NCBI GenBank assembly: GCA_902799765.1
Contig: CADCBZ010000012.1
Coordinates: forward strand, 62,001-126,000
Direction: 5' to 3'
DNA: 64,000 bases
DNA from: an uncultured Prevotellaceae bacterium
GTDB taxonomy: Bacteria; Bacteroidota; Bacteroidia; Bacteroidales; Bacteroidaceae
Shown here: piece by piece, positions 26,979-34,203 of the stretch
Position numbering within the stretch: the first letter of the stretch is position 1
How the letters are laid out: each line of letters begins with the position of its first letter
The notes under the pieces: generated by a model
The model's input: the letters and a program-made list of their open reading frames with translations, nothing else
Databases searched by the model: none
Told to the model about the DNA's origin: nothing
Made by a program: the position numbers and the translations under genes

Positions 26979-29118
26979 GTTTGTAGATATGCCCTGATGT
27001 CTTGCGATCGTTCTCGAAGCCAAACTGCTGGTTGTTCAAGGCTTTGCCAAGTTTCGCCAGACTGGTCTTGGGATCGTAGTTGGCATAGCGGTTTTTCAAC
27101 AGTTCGTGAATCTCCGTCAGACTCCACCACCTGCCTTCGCCTGCCTTCGGCTTCGTGAAGGTCTCGCCGATCATCTCCACCAGATCGTTCAGTTTCTGAT
27201 AAGGTTCGTTCTCCTTGATCAGTGTGGCGATCTCCTCATTATCCAACCAGTAGCGCTCGCCAGAATTAAAGAGGTGAAGCACTTGCGCGAAGAGCTGTTC
27301 ATGGTGGAGGTTATCCTCGAAGTCGATGTCCTTGTCGTTGGGGATGCTCACGCAAACGAAACGGCGCGAACCAGTGGGATCCACCAAGGGCTTCTGCTGG
27401 TTCGTGGTACCAATGAACGAGGTGTATCTGCGGAACTGCTTGATGGTCTTGCCGTAGGGTGGGCGGAACTTCACCTCTGCGGATGACAACAGGTATTTCA
27501 GCACGATCTGCTGCGAGGCGGTGGTCTTGTCAAACTCGTCAATGTTGATCATCGCAAACATTGTCAGCGCGATGTTCAGGTCAAACTCGTTCTTGAAGTT
27601 GATCTTGTCATTGTAGTAATCGCGCAGTTCTGGGGGCAGGATGATCTTGCAGAAACGGGTCTTTCCGCAACCCTGACGACCAATCAACAGCGGCGTCAAC
27701 GCATTGCCAGTCAACTGTTTATCACTCTCGCGCCACTGGGCCACCATACCGATGAGCCACATCCTGAGATACTTCTCCCAATGGGGCTGAGTGGTAGGCA
27801 CGCGCGCTGCCAGTTCCTTGATATAGTCGTGCCCGTTCCACTGGGGCAGGTTGTCGAGCCAGATGTTCACGGGGTCATACTGCTCAATGCGAGTAGAGTC
27901 GATAAAACGGTTCACATCGCGATCCCACGACTTCAATCCCAACTCAGTGGCGCGCATCGTCATATCGTTGCGCACCTCTTCCGTCAAAGGCTTGAAACTC
28001 TGGTCGTTAGAGTATTTCTCACGATACTCGGCCACACCCGTCATCAGGTTCTTGCGCATCTCGAAGTTCTCATTCAGGAAGATCTCAGTCTTCATCATCT
28101 GCAGCGTGTCCTTGGGGATGCTCTGTAGGGGCTTGATCTTGTGCTTCTTCATATAGTCCGCCTGCAAGGTGACGGCATAGACGGCCTCAAAGGTCTTCTT
28201 CACCAACAGCTCATCCGTATTCAGGGCTGGGTGCTCCAGCGTCATCCCCTGTGCGAAAGCCAAGGGAATCCCCTGATTCAGACAACGGGTGGCAATCAGC
28301 ATCAGCAAGGTCTCCAGACGGTCCTCGTCAGGCAGCTCGAAATAATGTCCCAAGGTGGTGTCGATGATGAAAAGCCATTCCAAACGATAGGTACGTTTCA
28401 CGGTGCGTCCAGGCATCAGTCTGTCGCTCTCGCGCGAGATGCTAACTGGCTGAGGCACATCATGTTTCTGCGTGTCAGCATAGAAGGGACGTGCGTCTGG
28501 ATTAAAGCCCATCTCAGGGTCAGCACTCACATAAACGGTCCTGTCAAGCCTCGGCTCTAAGTATTCGATATCAAAACCAAACTGGTTCATATAGGCCCTA
28601 CGCGCCGTCTCATATAAATTAAGGTGGAACTGCTGGATGTCCTCCTCCTTCGTTGGCAGCTTCATGGCGTTGTCGCTTCCCTCCTTTTCAAGGGTGGCAT
28701 TGCCAAACAGCTCTCCCTGACACACGATCTTCACCGACTTGCCCGATGCGCCCAGGAAACACATCAGCGTCTCAGGCATCTTCTTCGCCTGATCCCTCAC
28801 CTCAACGGCCTTCTCGTAAGTCGGCAGGTTGTTTACCTCCACCACCACGAACCCGTTATATCCTAAAATCCTGTGCTCGCCCTTGTACTTATCAAACTCC
28901 TGGGCAAAACAGAGCCGTTCGAGCTTGATGCCACTGGCCCAGTTGGTCAGGATCTGTCCATCAGGCTGACGTTCCTTCAGAATCAGGTTATACATCTCCC
29001 TCAACTCCGTGACAGTATTTTTCCGCCAACCTTTCTCGATGAACAGCGCAATATCCTCCACAGGATGACGAGTTATAGTCTCGTTCTTTCCTCTTTTTCT
29101 GATAATAGTAACCTTCAT
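26965..29118 (-). CDS. VapE-like primase/helicase (BT4734-type N-terminus)
   Basis: A 717-residue protein. The N-terminal ~200 residues resemble the BT4734/BF3469 domain of Bacteroidales (a primase-like part, with GYNGFVVVEVNNLPTYEKA). The middle and C-terminal part is a VapE/VirE-type AAA ATPase: Walker A PLLIGRQGCGKTRFC (about residues 477-491), Walker B MINIDEFDK, sensor FIGTTNQQKPLVDPTGSRRF. A C-terminal DUF3874-like winged segment ends the protein (GRWWSLTEIHELLKNRYANY). VapE proteins are replication factors of satellite elements. Its promoter is immediately upstream and next to the iteron array, which makes it a candidate initiator for that site. Confidence 0.85.
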   Translation of the reverse strand: MKVTIIRKRGKNETITRHPVEDIALFIEKGWRKNTVTELREMYNLILKERQPDGQILTNWASGIKLERLCFAQEFDKYKGEHRILGYNGFVVVEVNNLPTYEKAVEVRDQAKKMPETLMCFLGASGKSVKIVCQGELFGNATLEKEGSDNAMKLPTKEEDIQQFHLNLYETARRAYMNQFGFDIEYLEPRLDRTVYVSADPEMGFNPDARPFYADTQKHDVPQPVSISRESDRLMPGRTVKRTYRLEWLFIIDTTLGHYFELPDEDRLETLLMLIATRCLNQGIPLAFAQGMTLEHPALNTDELLVKKTFEAVYAVTLQADYMKKHKIKPLQSIPKDTLQMMKTEIFLNENFEMRKNLMTGVAEYREKYSNDQSFKPLTEEVRNDMTMRATELGLKSWDRDVNRFIDSTRIEQYDPVNIWLDNLPQWNGHDYIKELAARVPTTQPHWEKYLRMWLIGMVAQWRESDKQLTGNALTPLLIGRQGCGKTRFCKIILPPELRDYYNDKINFKNEFDLNIALTMFAMINIDEFDKTTASQQIVLKYLLSSAEVKFRPPYGKTIKQFRRYTSFIGTTNQQKPLVDPTGSRRFVCVSIPNDKDIDFEDNLHHEQLFAQVLHLFNSGERYWLDNEEIATLIKENEPYQKLNDLVEMIGETFTKPKAGEGRWWSLTEIHELLKNRYANYDPKTSLAKLGKALNNQQFGFENDRKTSGHIYKLMER

Positions 29119-29153
29119 TGTATTTCGTTTAATGATAACTGTTATTCGGCGTG

Positions 29154-29184
29154 CAAAGATACTACTTTTTTCGCCAATTTCAAA
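29154..29184 (-). promoter_or_regulatory. Promoter of the VapE-like gene
   Basis: On the minus strand, TTTG (complement of 29181-29184), a 19-base spacer and TATCTTTG (complement of 29154-29161) match the consensus exactly. It lies 36 bases upstream of the start codon, and the outer iteron pair begins 29 bases further on, within reach for control by a factor bound to the array. Confidence 0.75.
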
Positions 29185-29283
29185 ATTATTTTAGAAGAAT
29201 TTCTCAAAATCAACCGACATCCGACATAAATTGATACTTATAGCTTTTATTATCAGTGATTTATAGAACTATTTATTTTATAC

Positions 29284-29327
29284 CTACTGACATATAACCG
29301 ACATATAACCGACATACTACTGACATC
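29284..29327 (-). repeat. Left array of four tandem 11-bp iterons
   Basis: CTACTGACATA, TAACCGACATA, TAACCGACATA, CTACTGACATC are contiguous. All contain [CT][TC]GACAT, which is the reverse complement of the ATGTC[AG]G core of the right array. The period of 11 bp places every site on nearly the same face of the helix. Confidence 0.9.
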
Positions 29328-29398
29328 AAATGGCTTGCACTAAGGGTAGCACATTCTATACTATGAGTTTTCACATTTTTCCCTTAATACAAACCTAT

Positions 29399-29416
29399 AA
29401 ATTCTCTAGAGAATTT
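29399..29416. repeat. 18-bp perfect palindrome, copy 1
   Basis: AAATTCTCTAGAGAATTT is its own reverse complement and is repeated exactly at 29464. Both copies are followed within a few bases by an AGCTA[CT] sequence. Confidence 0.9.
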
Positions 29417-29463
29417 TACAGCTACCTTTAATATTTCTTCTTGCGAGAGCCTATCAAACTCTG

Positions 29464-29481
29464 AAATTCTCTAGAGAATTT
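29464..29481. repeat. 18-bp perfect palindrome, copy 2
   Basis: Identical to the copy at 29399, centre-to-centre distance 65 bp. The midpoint of the two (29440) is also the midpoint of the TAAGGGTAGC/GCTACCCTTA pair. Confidence 0.9.
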
Positions 29482-29562
29482 TGGAGCTATCTCCTTAATC
29501 AAACATTGCAACCCTTAAAATCAGTATCAGCTACCCTTAATATCAGCCATTGATACCTTCCA

Positions 29563-29617
29563 TATGTCAGTTTTATGTCAGTATTATGTCGGTTTTATGT
29601 TACTTTTATGTCGGTAT
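29563..29617 (+). repeat. Right array of five tandem 11-bp iterons
   Basis: TATGTCAGTTT, TATGTCAGTAT, TATGTCGGTTT, TATGTTACTTT, TATGTCGGTAT are contiguous. The fourth is degenerate (TTAC for TCRG). Inverted relative to the array at 29284-29327. Confidence 0.9.
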
Positions 29618-29743
29618 GGACTAAAACTATCTAATTGATTTATAATAAAATAACTACTATTTTATGTCAGATGTCAGTAGATTTTAGAAATTCTCACTAA
29701 TTCATTACTTTTCACTCCTCATTTCATTACGTTTTACCAACCA

Positions 29744-29778
29744 AAAAGTAACGAATTGAACTGCGTTTAGTTACTTTT
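29744..29778. promoter_or_regulatory. Inverted repeat upstream of the MntA/HepT promoter
   Basis: AAAAGTAAC (29744-29752) and GTTACTTTT (29770-29778) form a perfect 9-bp inverted repeat with a 17-base centre, ending 22 bases before the -33 box. Related ATTACTTTTC and ATTACGTTTT sequences precede it at about 29705-29735. Likely an operator for the toxin-antitoxin operon, by position only. Confidence 0.45.
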
Positions 29779-29800
29779 CATTGAGAAAATTGAATGAATG

Positions 29801-29832
29801 TTTGGAAGTAAACGAAAAATAACTTATCTTTG
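29801..29832 (+). promoter_or_regulatory. Promoter of the mntA-hepT operon
   Basis: TTTG (29801-29804), 20-base spacer and TATCTTTG (29825-29832); the first candidate start codon follows at 29845. Confidence 0.75.
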
Positions 29833-29844
29833 CAGCGATAAAAG

Positions 29845-30147
29845 ATGAATGATATGACAAAGGACGAATGTATCAAGCTCCTCAAGAAATGTATGAACAT
29901 ACTTAAAGAAAAGTATGGTATAACGTCTTTGTCCCTTTTCGGCTCTACGGCAAGAGGCGAACAAAAGGAAGGTAGTGATATTGATTTGTTTGTAGAAACT
30001 GAGACTGCAAATCCTTTCTTACTGATGGATGCCAAAGAGTTTTTAGAGAAGGAAACTGGTACCCCAGTTGATATTATTCGTAACCATCAGAATCTGAATC
30101 CTCGTTTAAGAAAACGCATATTAAAGGATGGAATCTTTATCTTCTGA
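29845..30147 (+). CDS. mntA: MntA-like nucleotidyltransferase antitoxin
   Basis: A 100-residue minimal nucleotidyltransferase. The family signature GSTARGEQKEGSDIDLFVE (about residues 32-50) has the G-S-x(10)-D-x-D motif with both metal-binding Asp. ATG 29845 or in-frame ATG 29854 could be used. MntA proteins neutralise a HEPN-domain toxin by AMPylating it. It overlaps the hepT-like gene by 20 bases, which is typical for this toxin-antitoxin type. Confidence 0.88.
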   Translation: MNDMTKDECIKLLKKCMNILKEKYGITSLSLFGSTARGEQKEGSDIDLFVETETANPFLLMDAKEFLEKETGTPVDIIRNHQNLNPRLRKRILKDGIFIF

Positions 30148-30517
30148 AACCAAAGGCATCGCGTTAGATATTCTCGAAGACATCCTTTCTGCTATCGAGA
30201 AACTTGAAGATAGGACAAAAGATGTCCAATCCGTTGATGATTTCCTCAATTCTTCATCTGGTATGGTATTGTTGGATGCTACGTGCATGTTGCTCATTGC
30301 CATTGGTGAAAGCCTGAAGAACCTGGATAAAACCACTGATGGTAAGCTTTTGCCGACTTATCCCTCAATCCCTTGGAAGAATGTAAAAGGACTCAGGGAT
30401 ATCATCGCTCATCACTATTTCGATGTTGATGCGGCTCAAATCCTTTGGATCATCAAAAACGAAATAGCGCCACTAAAGGAAGCCATTCGTTTTTTTATAG
30501 CCGAATTGGGAAAGTAA
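30128..30517 (+). CDS. hepT: HepT-like HEPN-domain toxin
   Basis: A 129-residue all-helical HEPN protein (DUF86-like). The ribonuclease motif R-x4-H-x-Y is present as RDIIAHHYF (about residues 88-96). The preceding helix IGESLKNLDK is also characteristic. HepT toxins cleave RNA and are silenced by the adjacent MntA. An intact active site argues for a working pair. It lies just inside the island next to the iteron array, where it could stabilise the element. Confidence 0.87.
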   Translation: MESLSSETKGIALDILEDILSAIEKLEDRTKDVQSVDDFLNSSSGMVLLDATCMLLIAIGESLKNLDKTTDGKLLPTYPSIPWKNVKGLRDIIAHHYFDVDAAQILWIIKNEIAPLKEAIRFFIAELGK

Positions 30518-30552
30518 TTCGATAAGCAGTTGTATCCTTTTCTACTAAGAAT

Positions 30553-32604
30553 ATGGCAAAACTGACGACTGAGGAATTCATAACAAAAGCCAAAGCGGTG
30601 CATGGGGATAGGTATGACTATTCCAAGGTGAAGTATATTAATAATCAAACCAAAGTCTGCATTATTTGTCCTATACATGGAGATTTTATACAAAGACCCT
30701 TAGATCATATAAAAGGATCTGGATGTCCCGAGTGTGGAAAAGTGAAAAATGTAGAATCTCGCAGGAAAACCACAGACCATTTTATTGATGAAGCGAGAAA
30801 AGTACATGGGGATAAGTATGACTATTCTAATGTAAACTATGAAAGCATGTCAAAAAAGGTCTGCATTATTTGCAAAGAGCATGGCGAGTTTTGGCAAACT
30901 CCTTATACACATTTGAACGGACATGGGTGTTCAAAATGCGCCTATAAAGGTAACAGGCAAAGACATTATTATAGCCAAGATGAAATAATTGTAAAAATCA
31001 AGTCTCTTTTTGGTGAACGTTATAGTTTTGAAAAGGTTGTATATAAGGCCATGAAAGTCCCCATTATCCTTGTTTGTCATGAGAAAGATGAACATGGCAT
31101 TGAACATGGTGAGTTTTCTATGCGCCCAGATAATATATTTTCTGGTAAACAAGGATGCCCTAAATGTTATGATAATAGAAGGAGTCGTCTCCAACGCAAA
31201 ACTTTAGAAGTGTTTGTTGAAGAGGCTAAAAAAGTACATGGAGAGTTATATGAATATCATAAGGTTGAATACGTTAATACAAACTCGAAGGTATGTATAG
31301 TTTGTAAAATACATGGTGACTTTTGGCAGACTCCTACCAATCATTTAAAAGGTAAAGGTTGTCCTTATTGTTCAGGAAATGCTAAGAAATGGAACAAGGA
31401 AACTTGTGAACAAGAAGCACATAAATATGAGTATATTTTTGATTTTAGGACAAAGAGTCCTGGAGCATGTAATGTGGCTCAACGTAATGGTTGGCTTGAT
31501 GATTATGTTTGGCTAAAGAAATTACCACCAAAGCCAAACGATTACGACAAAACAGCCAAGTACATCTATGCATATGAGTTCGGTGAGCAAAATGCAGTAT
31601 ATGTAGGATTGACGAATAGTATGATCAAAAGAGATTGGCAACATCGCAATAATCTGAATTCTTCAGTTAATAGGTTTGCTGTAAATAATAAGAGAGAGAT
31701 TCCTACACCCAAAAAGTTAGAAGAGAACGTTCCTGTTCATGAAAGTGGAAGAAGAGAAAAATATTGGGTAAACTATTATAAAAAACAAGGATGGATTATT
31801 CTGAATAAAGCAAAAACAGGCGAAAGGGAAAGTTCTATTGGAATCTATTATCCGATTAAGTGGAATAAAAAAGCTATTAGGGAAAAAGCCAAAGAATGCG
31901 ATTATAACCTGACATTGTTTGCTGAGCAATATCCTGGTGCTTATGAAGCCATTCAATCGCGATATAAGGGGTTGCTTAACGAGTTGTTCCCCAATAGAAT
32001 AATTCATACTCATCATACAATAGAAGATGCACTACTTGTAGTAAAGAATAGACATTACGAAAATCGTAGTCAATTGAGATTTGATTGCTTATGGGCATAT
32101 AGAGTACTCTTTGATAATAATATGTTGGACAATATCTTTGGTAAGCCCAAAGAATATATTAAGGAAGAGGCCTTGAAAGAAGCGAATGAATATAGATCGA
32201 TAGAGCAAATTAGGATTAAAAATCATCAGTTATGGAATTATTTAAAAAAGAATAACCTATTTAGAGAGGCAAAGCCAACAGATGCTATGTTTCGTAAGGT
32301 AAAAACAGTGGAAGAAGCATGGGAATTATCTAAATACTACAAAAATGTTGCAGATTTATCTAATCATGCAAAAAAAGCATATTATCTTCTACGTGAAGCA
32401 GGTCTATTAGTAAAAAGATATCCTAACTCTTTTTCAAAAGCGGTTCTTCAATATAGTATAGATGGTAGATTTATAAAAGAATGGCCGTCAGCAACAGATG
32501 CGTCTCTTGGATTAGGAAAGAAGATAATTGCTGGAATTGGTATGGTATGTAAAGGTAAACGAAAAACTGCAGGTGGTTTTATATGGAAATACAAAGAAGA
32601 ATGA
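30553..32604 (+). CDS. Multi-zinc-ribbon GIY-YIG nuclease with a NUMOD1-type C-terminus
   Basis: A 683-residue protein built of modules. Four repeats of about 65-70 residues occupy roughly residues 5-280; each has a helix ending in VHGD-[RK]-YDYS or similar, then a zinc ribbon C-[PK]-x-HG-[DE]-F and G-C-x-x-C (for example CPIHGDF and GCPEC). A GIY-YIG domain follows at about residues 335-445 (YIYAYEFGEQNAVYVGLTNS, RDWQH, ESGRREKYWV, with the catalytic Arg and Glu). The last 55 residues are NUMOD1-like (LQYSIDGRFIKEWPSATDAS and GGFIWKYK). These modules are shared with phage and homing endonucleases, suggesting site-specific DNA cleavage. The stop overlaps the next start as ATGA. AT-rich compared with the surrounding chromosome. 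Confidence 0.82.
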   Translation: MAKLTTEEFITKAKAVHGDRYDYSKVKYINNQTKVCIICPIHGDFIQRPLDHIKGSGCPECGKVKNVESRRKTTDHFIDEARKVHGDKYDYSNVNYESMSKKVCIICKEHGEFWQTPYTHLNGHGCSKCAYKGNRQRHYYSQDEIIVKIKSLFGERYSFEKVVYKAMKVPIILVCHEKDEHGIEHGEFSMRPDNIFSGKQGCPKCYDNRRSRLQRKTLEVFVEEAKKVHGELYEYHKVEYVNTNSKVCIVCKIHGDFWQTPTNHLKGKGCPYCSGNAKKWNKETCEQEAHKYEYIFDFRTKSPGACNVAQRNGWLDDYVWLKKLPPKPNDYDKTAKYIYAYEFGEQNAVYVGLTNSMIKRDWQHRNNLNSSVNRFAVNNKREIPTPKKLEENVPVHESGRREKYWVNYYKKQGWIILNKAKTGERESSIGIYYPIKWNKKAIREKAKECDYNLTLFAEQYPGAYEAIQSRYKGLLNELFPNRIIHTHHTIEDALLVVKNRHYENRSQLRFDCLWAYRVLFDNNMLDNIFGKPKEYIKEEALKEANEYRSIEQIRIKNHQLWNYLKKNNLFREAKPTDAMFRKVKTVEEAWELSKYYKNVADLSNHAKKAYYLLREAGLLVKRYPNSFSKAVLQYSIDGRFIKEWPSATDASLGLGKKIIAGIGMVCKGKRKTAGGFIWKYKEE

Positions 32605-33293
32605 CTAAGACATATATCAAACACATAGACGAACTCGGCAAGGCCTCTCACGTCATCAAGGAATTGGGGTTTGAACCTGATGAATTGATGTGCGACGACA
32701 GACCAGATATCGTGCTGCCATCAAAGACGGATAGGCAAATTGGTATCGAGGTGGTCACATACAGCACTCATCGCTACGAGGAATCTGAGAACGTGCTCTA
32801 CAAGATGTTCAATGAGTATATGGAGGAGCGGCTCGATAAACGTTCTGCGATAAGGTATGAGATTGGTGTGATGTTTACGGACTTGCAGGTCCCTGTCGGC
32901 ATTAACTACAAAAAGGTTAAGAAGCAACTATTCGACGAGATAGATAGTCTGATGCTTCCAAACCATCCTCCTATAAATCGCCAATACATTGAAAGTGTGA
33001 CAGCATGGGAGAATCCTGGTGTTGAGCACTCATTTATGACTTGTGATACTGTAGTGGTATATGAGAAGCTGAATGAGAAGATTCTCTTGGATTGCATCAG
33101 CGGGAAGGAGCAAAAGCTGATGATTTATAAGACTTTGCCCGAGAACAGCACCATCAGCGAGTTTTACCTTGTAGTGTTCTTCCCCATCAACGAACATGCA
33201 GAAATTCGTGGCTATACGCTGCCAGAAACCTTTAAGACAGGCTACGACCGCATCTATCTTGTAGATCCGTTTTATACGAATAGAATAAAATAG
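32601..33293 (+). CDS. PD-(D/E)XK-like protein of unknown function
   Basis: A 230-residue protein coupled by ATGA to the GIY-YIG gene. The block DDRPDIVLPSKTDRQIGIEV (about residues 32-51) has the spacing of a PD-(D/E)XK nuclease core: PD, about 14 residues, then the acidic residue of a GIEV strand, although a Lys two residues later is replaced by Val/Thr. No known restriction-enzyme family is recognised. ATG 32601 is chosen because the upstream in-frame ATG lies inside the previous gene. The coupling to a GIY-YIG nuclease suggests a two-nuclease or nuclease-accessory pair. Confidence 0.65.
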   Translation: MTKTYIKHIDELGKASHVIKELGFEPDELMCDDRPDIVLPSKTDRQIGIEVVTYSTHRYEESENVLYKMFNEYMEERLDKRSAIRYEIGVMFTDLQVPVGINYKKVKKQLFDEIDSLMLPNHPPINRQYIESVTAWENPGVEHSFMTCDTVVVYEKLNEKILLDCISGKEQKLMIYKTLPENSTISEFYLVVFFPINEHAEIRGYTLPETFKTGYDRIYLVDPFYTNRIK

Positions 33294-33302
33294 ACAAGCA
33301 TT

Positions 33303-33584
33303 ATGGAAACTAAGATTCCTCAAACAAAACAAGAAGCCTTTGCTCAGTTAGACGAGATGCTGAGTGAAGAGGATAAGAATGAGTTGGTAAAAGGTGATGC
33401 CATCGAGTTTCACTTTTCATTGGGGATGTGGATTCGGAACAACTGGATTTATGAGCAGAATGAGGAGGATGTGAATCGTTTGGCAAAAGCATTTAGGACG
33501 GATTTTATAGTCTTCGATCCGGATGGTTTATCAGGAAAGATCATTGAATCATATCAAAGATATTTGAAACGCAAAAGAGTTTAG
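33303..33584 (+). CDS. Small DUF6794-like protein
   Basis: A 93-residue protein. The stretch FHFSLGMWIRNNWIYE and the preceding LSEEDKNELVKGDAIE resemble the DUF6794 family (H-F-x-L-G-x-x-I-R-N-x-W). No membrane or signal segment. Unknown function; ten bases after the preceding gene, so co-transcribed. The family name is given from memory of the motif. Confidence 0.6.
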   Translation: METKIPQTKQEAFAQLDEMLSEEDKNELVKGDAIEFHFSLGMWIRNNWIYEQNEEDVNRLAKAFRTDFIVFDPDGLSGKIIESYQRYLKRKRV

Positions 33585-33587
33585 AAC

Positions 33588-33707
33588 ATGGCAAAGTATA
33601 AGGAATACAAATGTGAGTCATGCTGTTATACCGTAGCAGCTAATCCCAAAGGGCACGATGTGGTGATGATGGGTGGGATTTGTAGTTTTAAAATGAAACA
33701 GGAGTGA
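33588..33707 (+). CDS. 39-residue protein, probably a truncated zinc-ribbon protein
   Basis: ATG 33588, three bases after the preceding stop, opens a 39-residue frame beginning MAKYKEYKCESCCYTVAANP and ending SFKMKQE. The start has a CxxC-type knuckle (CESC) but the second knuckle expected of a zinc ribbon is missing, so this looks like the N-terminal half of a longer protein. It may be a decayed gene or a genuine very small protein. Confidence 0.45.
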   Translation: MAKYKEYKCESCCYTVAANPKGHDVVMMGGICSFKMKQE

Positions 33708-33734
33708 TAATGATGGTAGATTGATAAAAAGTTG

Positions 33735-33742
33735 TAACTTTG
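33735..33742 (+). promoter_or_regulatory. Promoter -7 box of the winged-helix gene
   Basis: TAACTTTG fits TAnnTTTG and lies 10 bases before ATG 33753. No good -33 box at 19-20 bases. It separates this gene from the upstream island operon. Confidence 0.5.
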
Positions 33743-33752
33743 CAAACGGAAT

Positions 33753-34157
33753 ATGACAAAAGAGGATAAAGACATATTGTTACGATTACTGCAGCAACAT
33801 AAGGAGCTGGGTATATCGGAGCAGATAGACTACCAGAAGCACTATCTTGACTCTCTCATTAGTAATTCTGTTGCTCTTTCTGATCTATCTCCAGAACCAA
33901 TTGATTCAAAAATGGTCGATAAACAGGATTTGAAGCAGGAAATGGTCGATAAATGGTCGATAAAACCGTCTTTGGCAGAGAAACTGGTCGATATTCTGGA
34001 CTTTGTGGCCGAAAAGGATGAATTCACTACAGAACAGATTGTCAGCCACTTTGGCTTTAATACTACCACTGCCAAGCGCTATCTGCGCCAACTCACCGAG
34101 TTTGGCTATCTGGAGGCACATGGTGGAAATAAGAACAGAACATATAGCAAACAGTAG
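33753..34157 (+). CDS. Winged-helix protein resembling the C-terminus of AlbA/RecG-like ATPases
   Basis: A 134-residue protein. The C-terminal 55 residues are a winged helix-turn-helix (FTTEQIVSHFGFNTTTAKRY, LRQLTEFGYLEAHGG). The middle contains imperfect repeats MVDKQDL, MVDKWS and KLVDIL from a repeated TGGTCGATAAA in the DNA, as seen in the linker of Schlafen/AlbA_2-type ATP-binding proteins and Fic proteins of Bacteroidota, which end in this same kind of winged helix. No ATPase or AlbA domain is present here, so it is either a stand-alone regulator or a fragment. It has its own -7 box. Confidence 0.6.
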   Translation: MTKEDKDILLRLLQQHKELGISEQIDYQKHYLDSLISNSVALSDLSPEPIDSKMVDKQDLKQEMVDKWSIKPSLAEKLVDILDFVAEKDEFTTEQIVSHFGFNTTTAKRYLRQLTEFGYLEAHGGNKNRTYSKQ

Positions 34158-34203
34158 TTCGAGCGGCAAATGAAATTTGATGGCAGTTCCCTGTGAGTTA
34201 CGT

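Larger units (their letters stand above)
29213..29678. repeat. Two-fold symmetric iteron and palindrome array
   Basis: This 466-bp intergenic stretch has nested inverted repeats all centred near 29440-29448. Outer pair: ACCGACATCCGACATAA (29213-29229) against TTATGTCAGATGTCAGT (29662-29678). Next: four 11-bp units (29284-29327) against five inverted 11-bp units (29563-29617). Next: TAAGGGTAGC (29341-29350) against GCTACCCTTA (29530-29539). Innermost: two identical 18-bp palindromes at 29399-29416 and 29464-29481. No open reading frame of note lies here. The organisation resembles an iteron replication origin or a multi-site regulatory hub; no DnaA box (TTATCCACA) was seen. Confidence 0.9.

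Noticed and set aside
29284-29617. CRISPR-like tandem repeats
   Set aside because: The 11-bp units are contiguous, with no spacers, and occur in two opposite orientations, so this is an iteron array and not a CRISPR.
29119-29844. Chromosomal oriC
   Set aside because: No dnaA, dnaN or gyrB gene is near, and no TTATCCACA box was found; a secondary element origin is a better idea.
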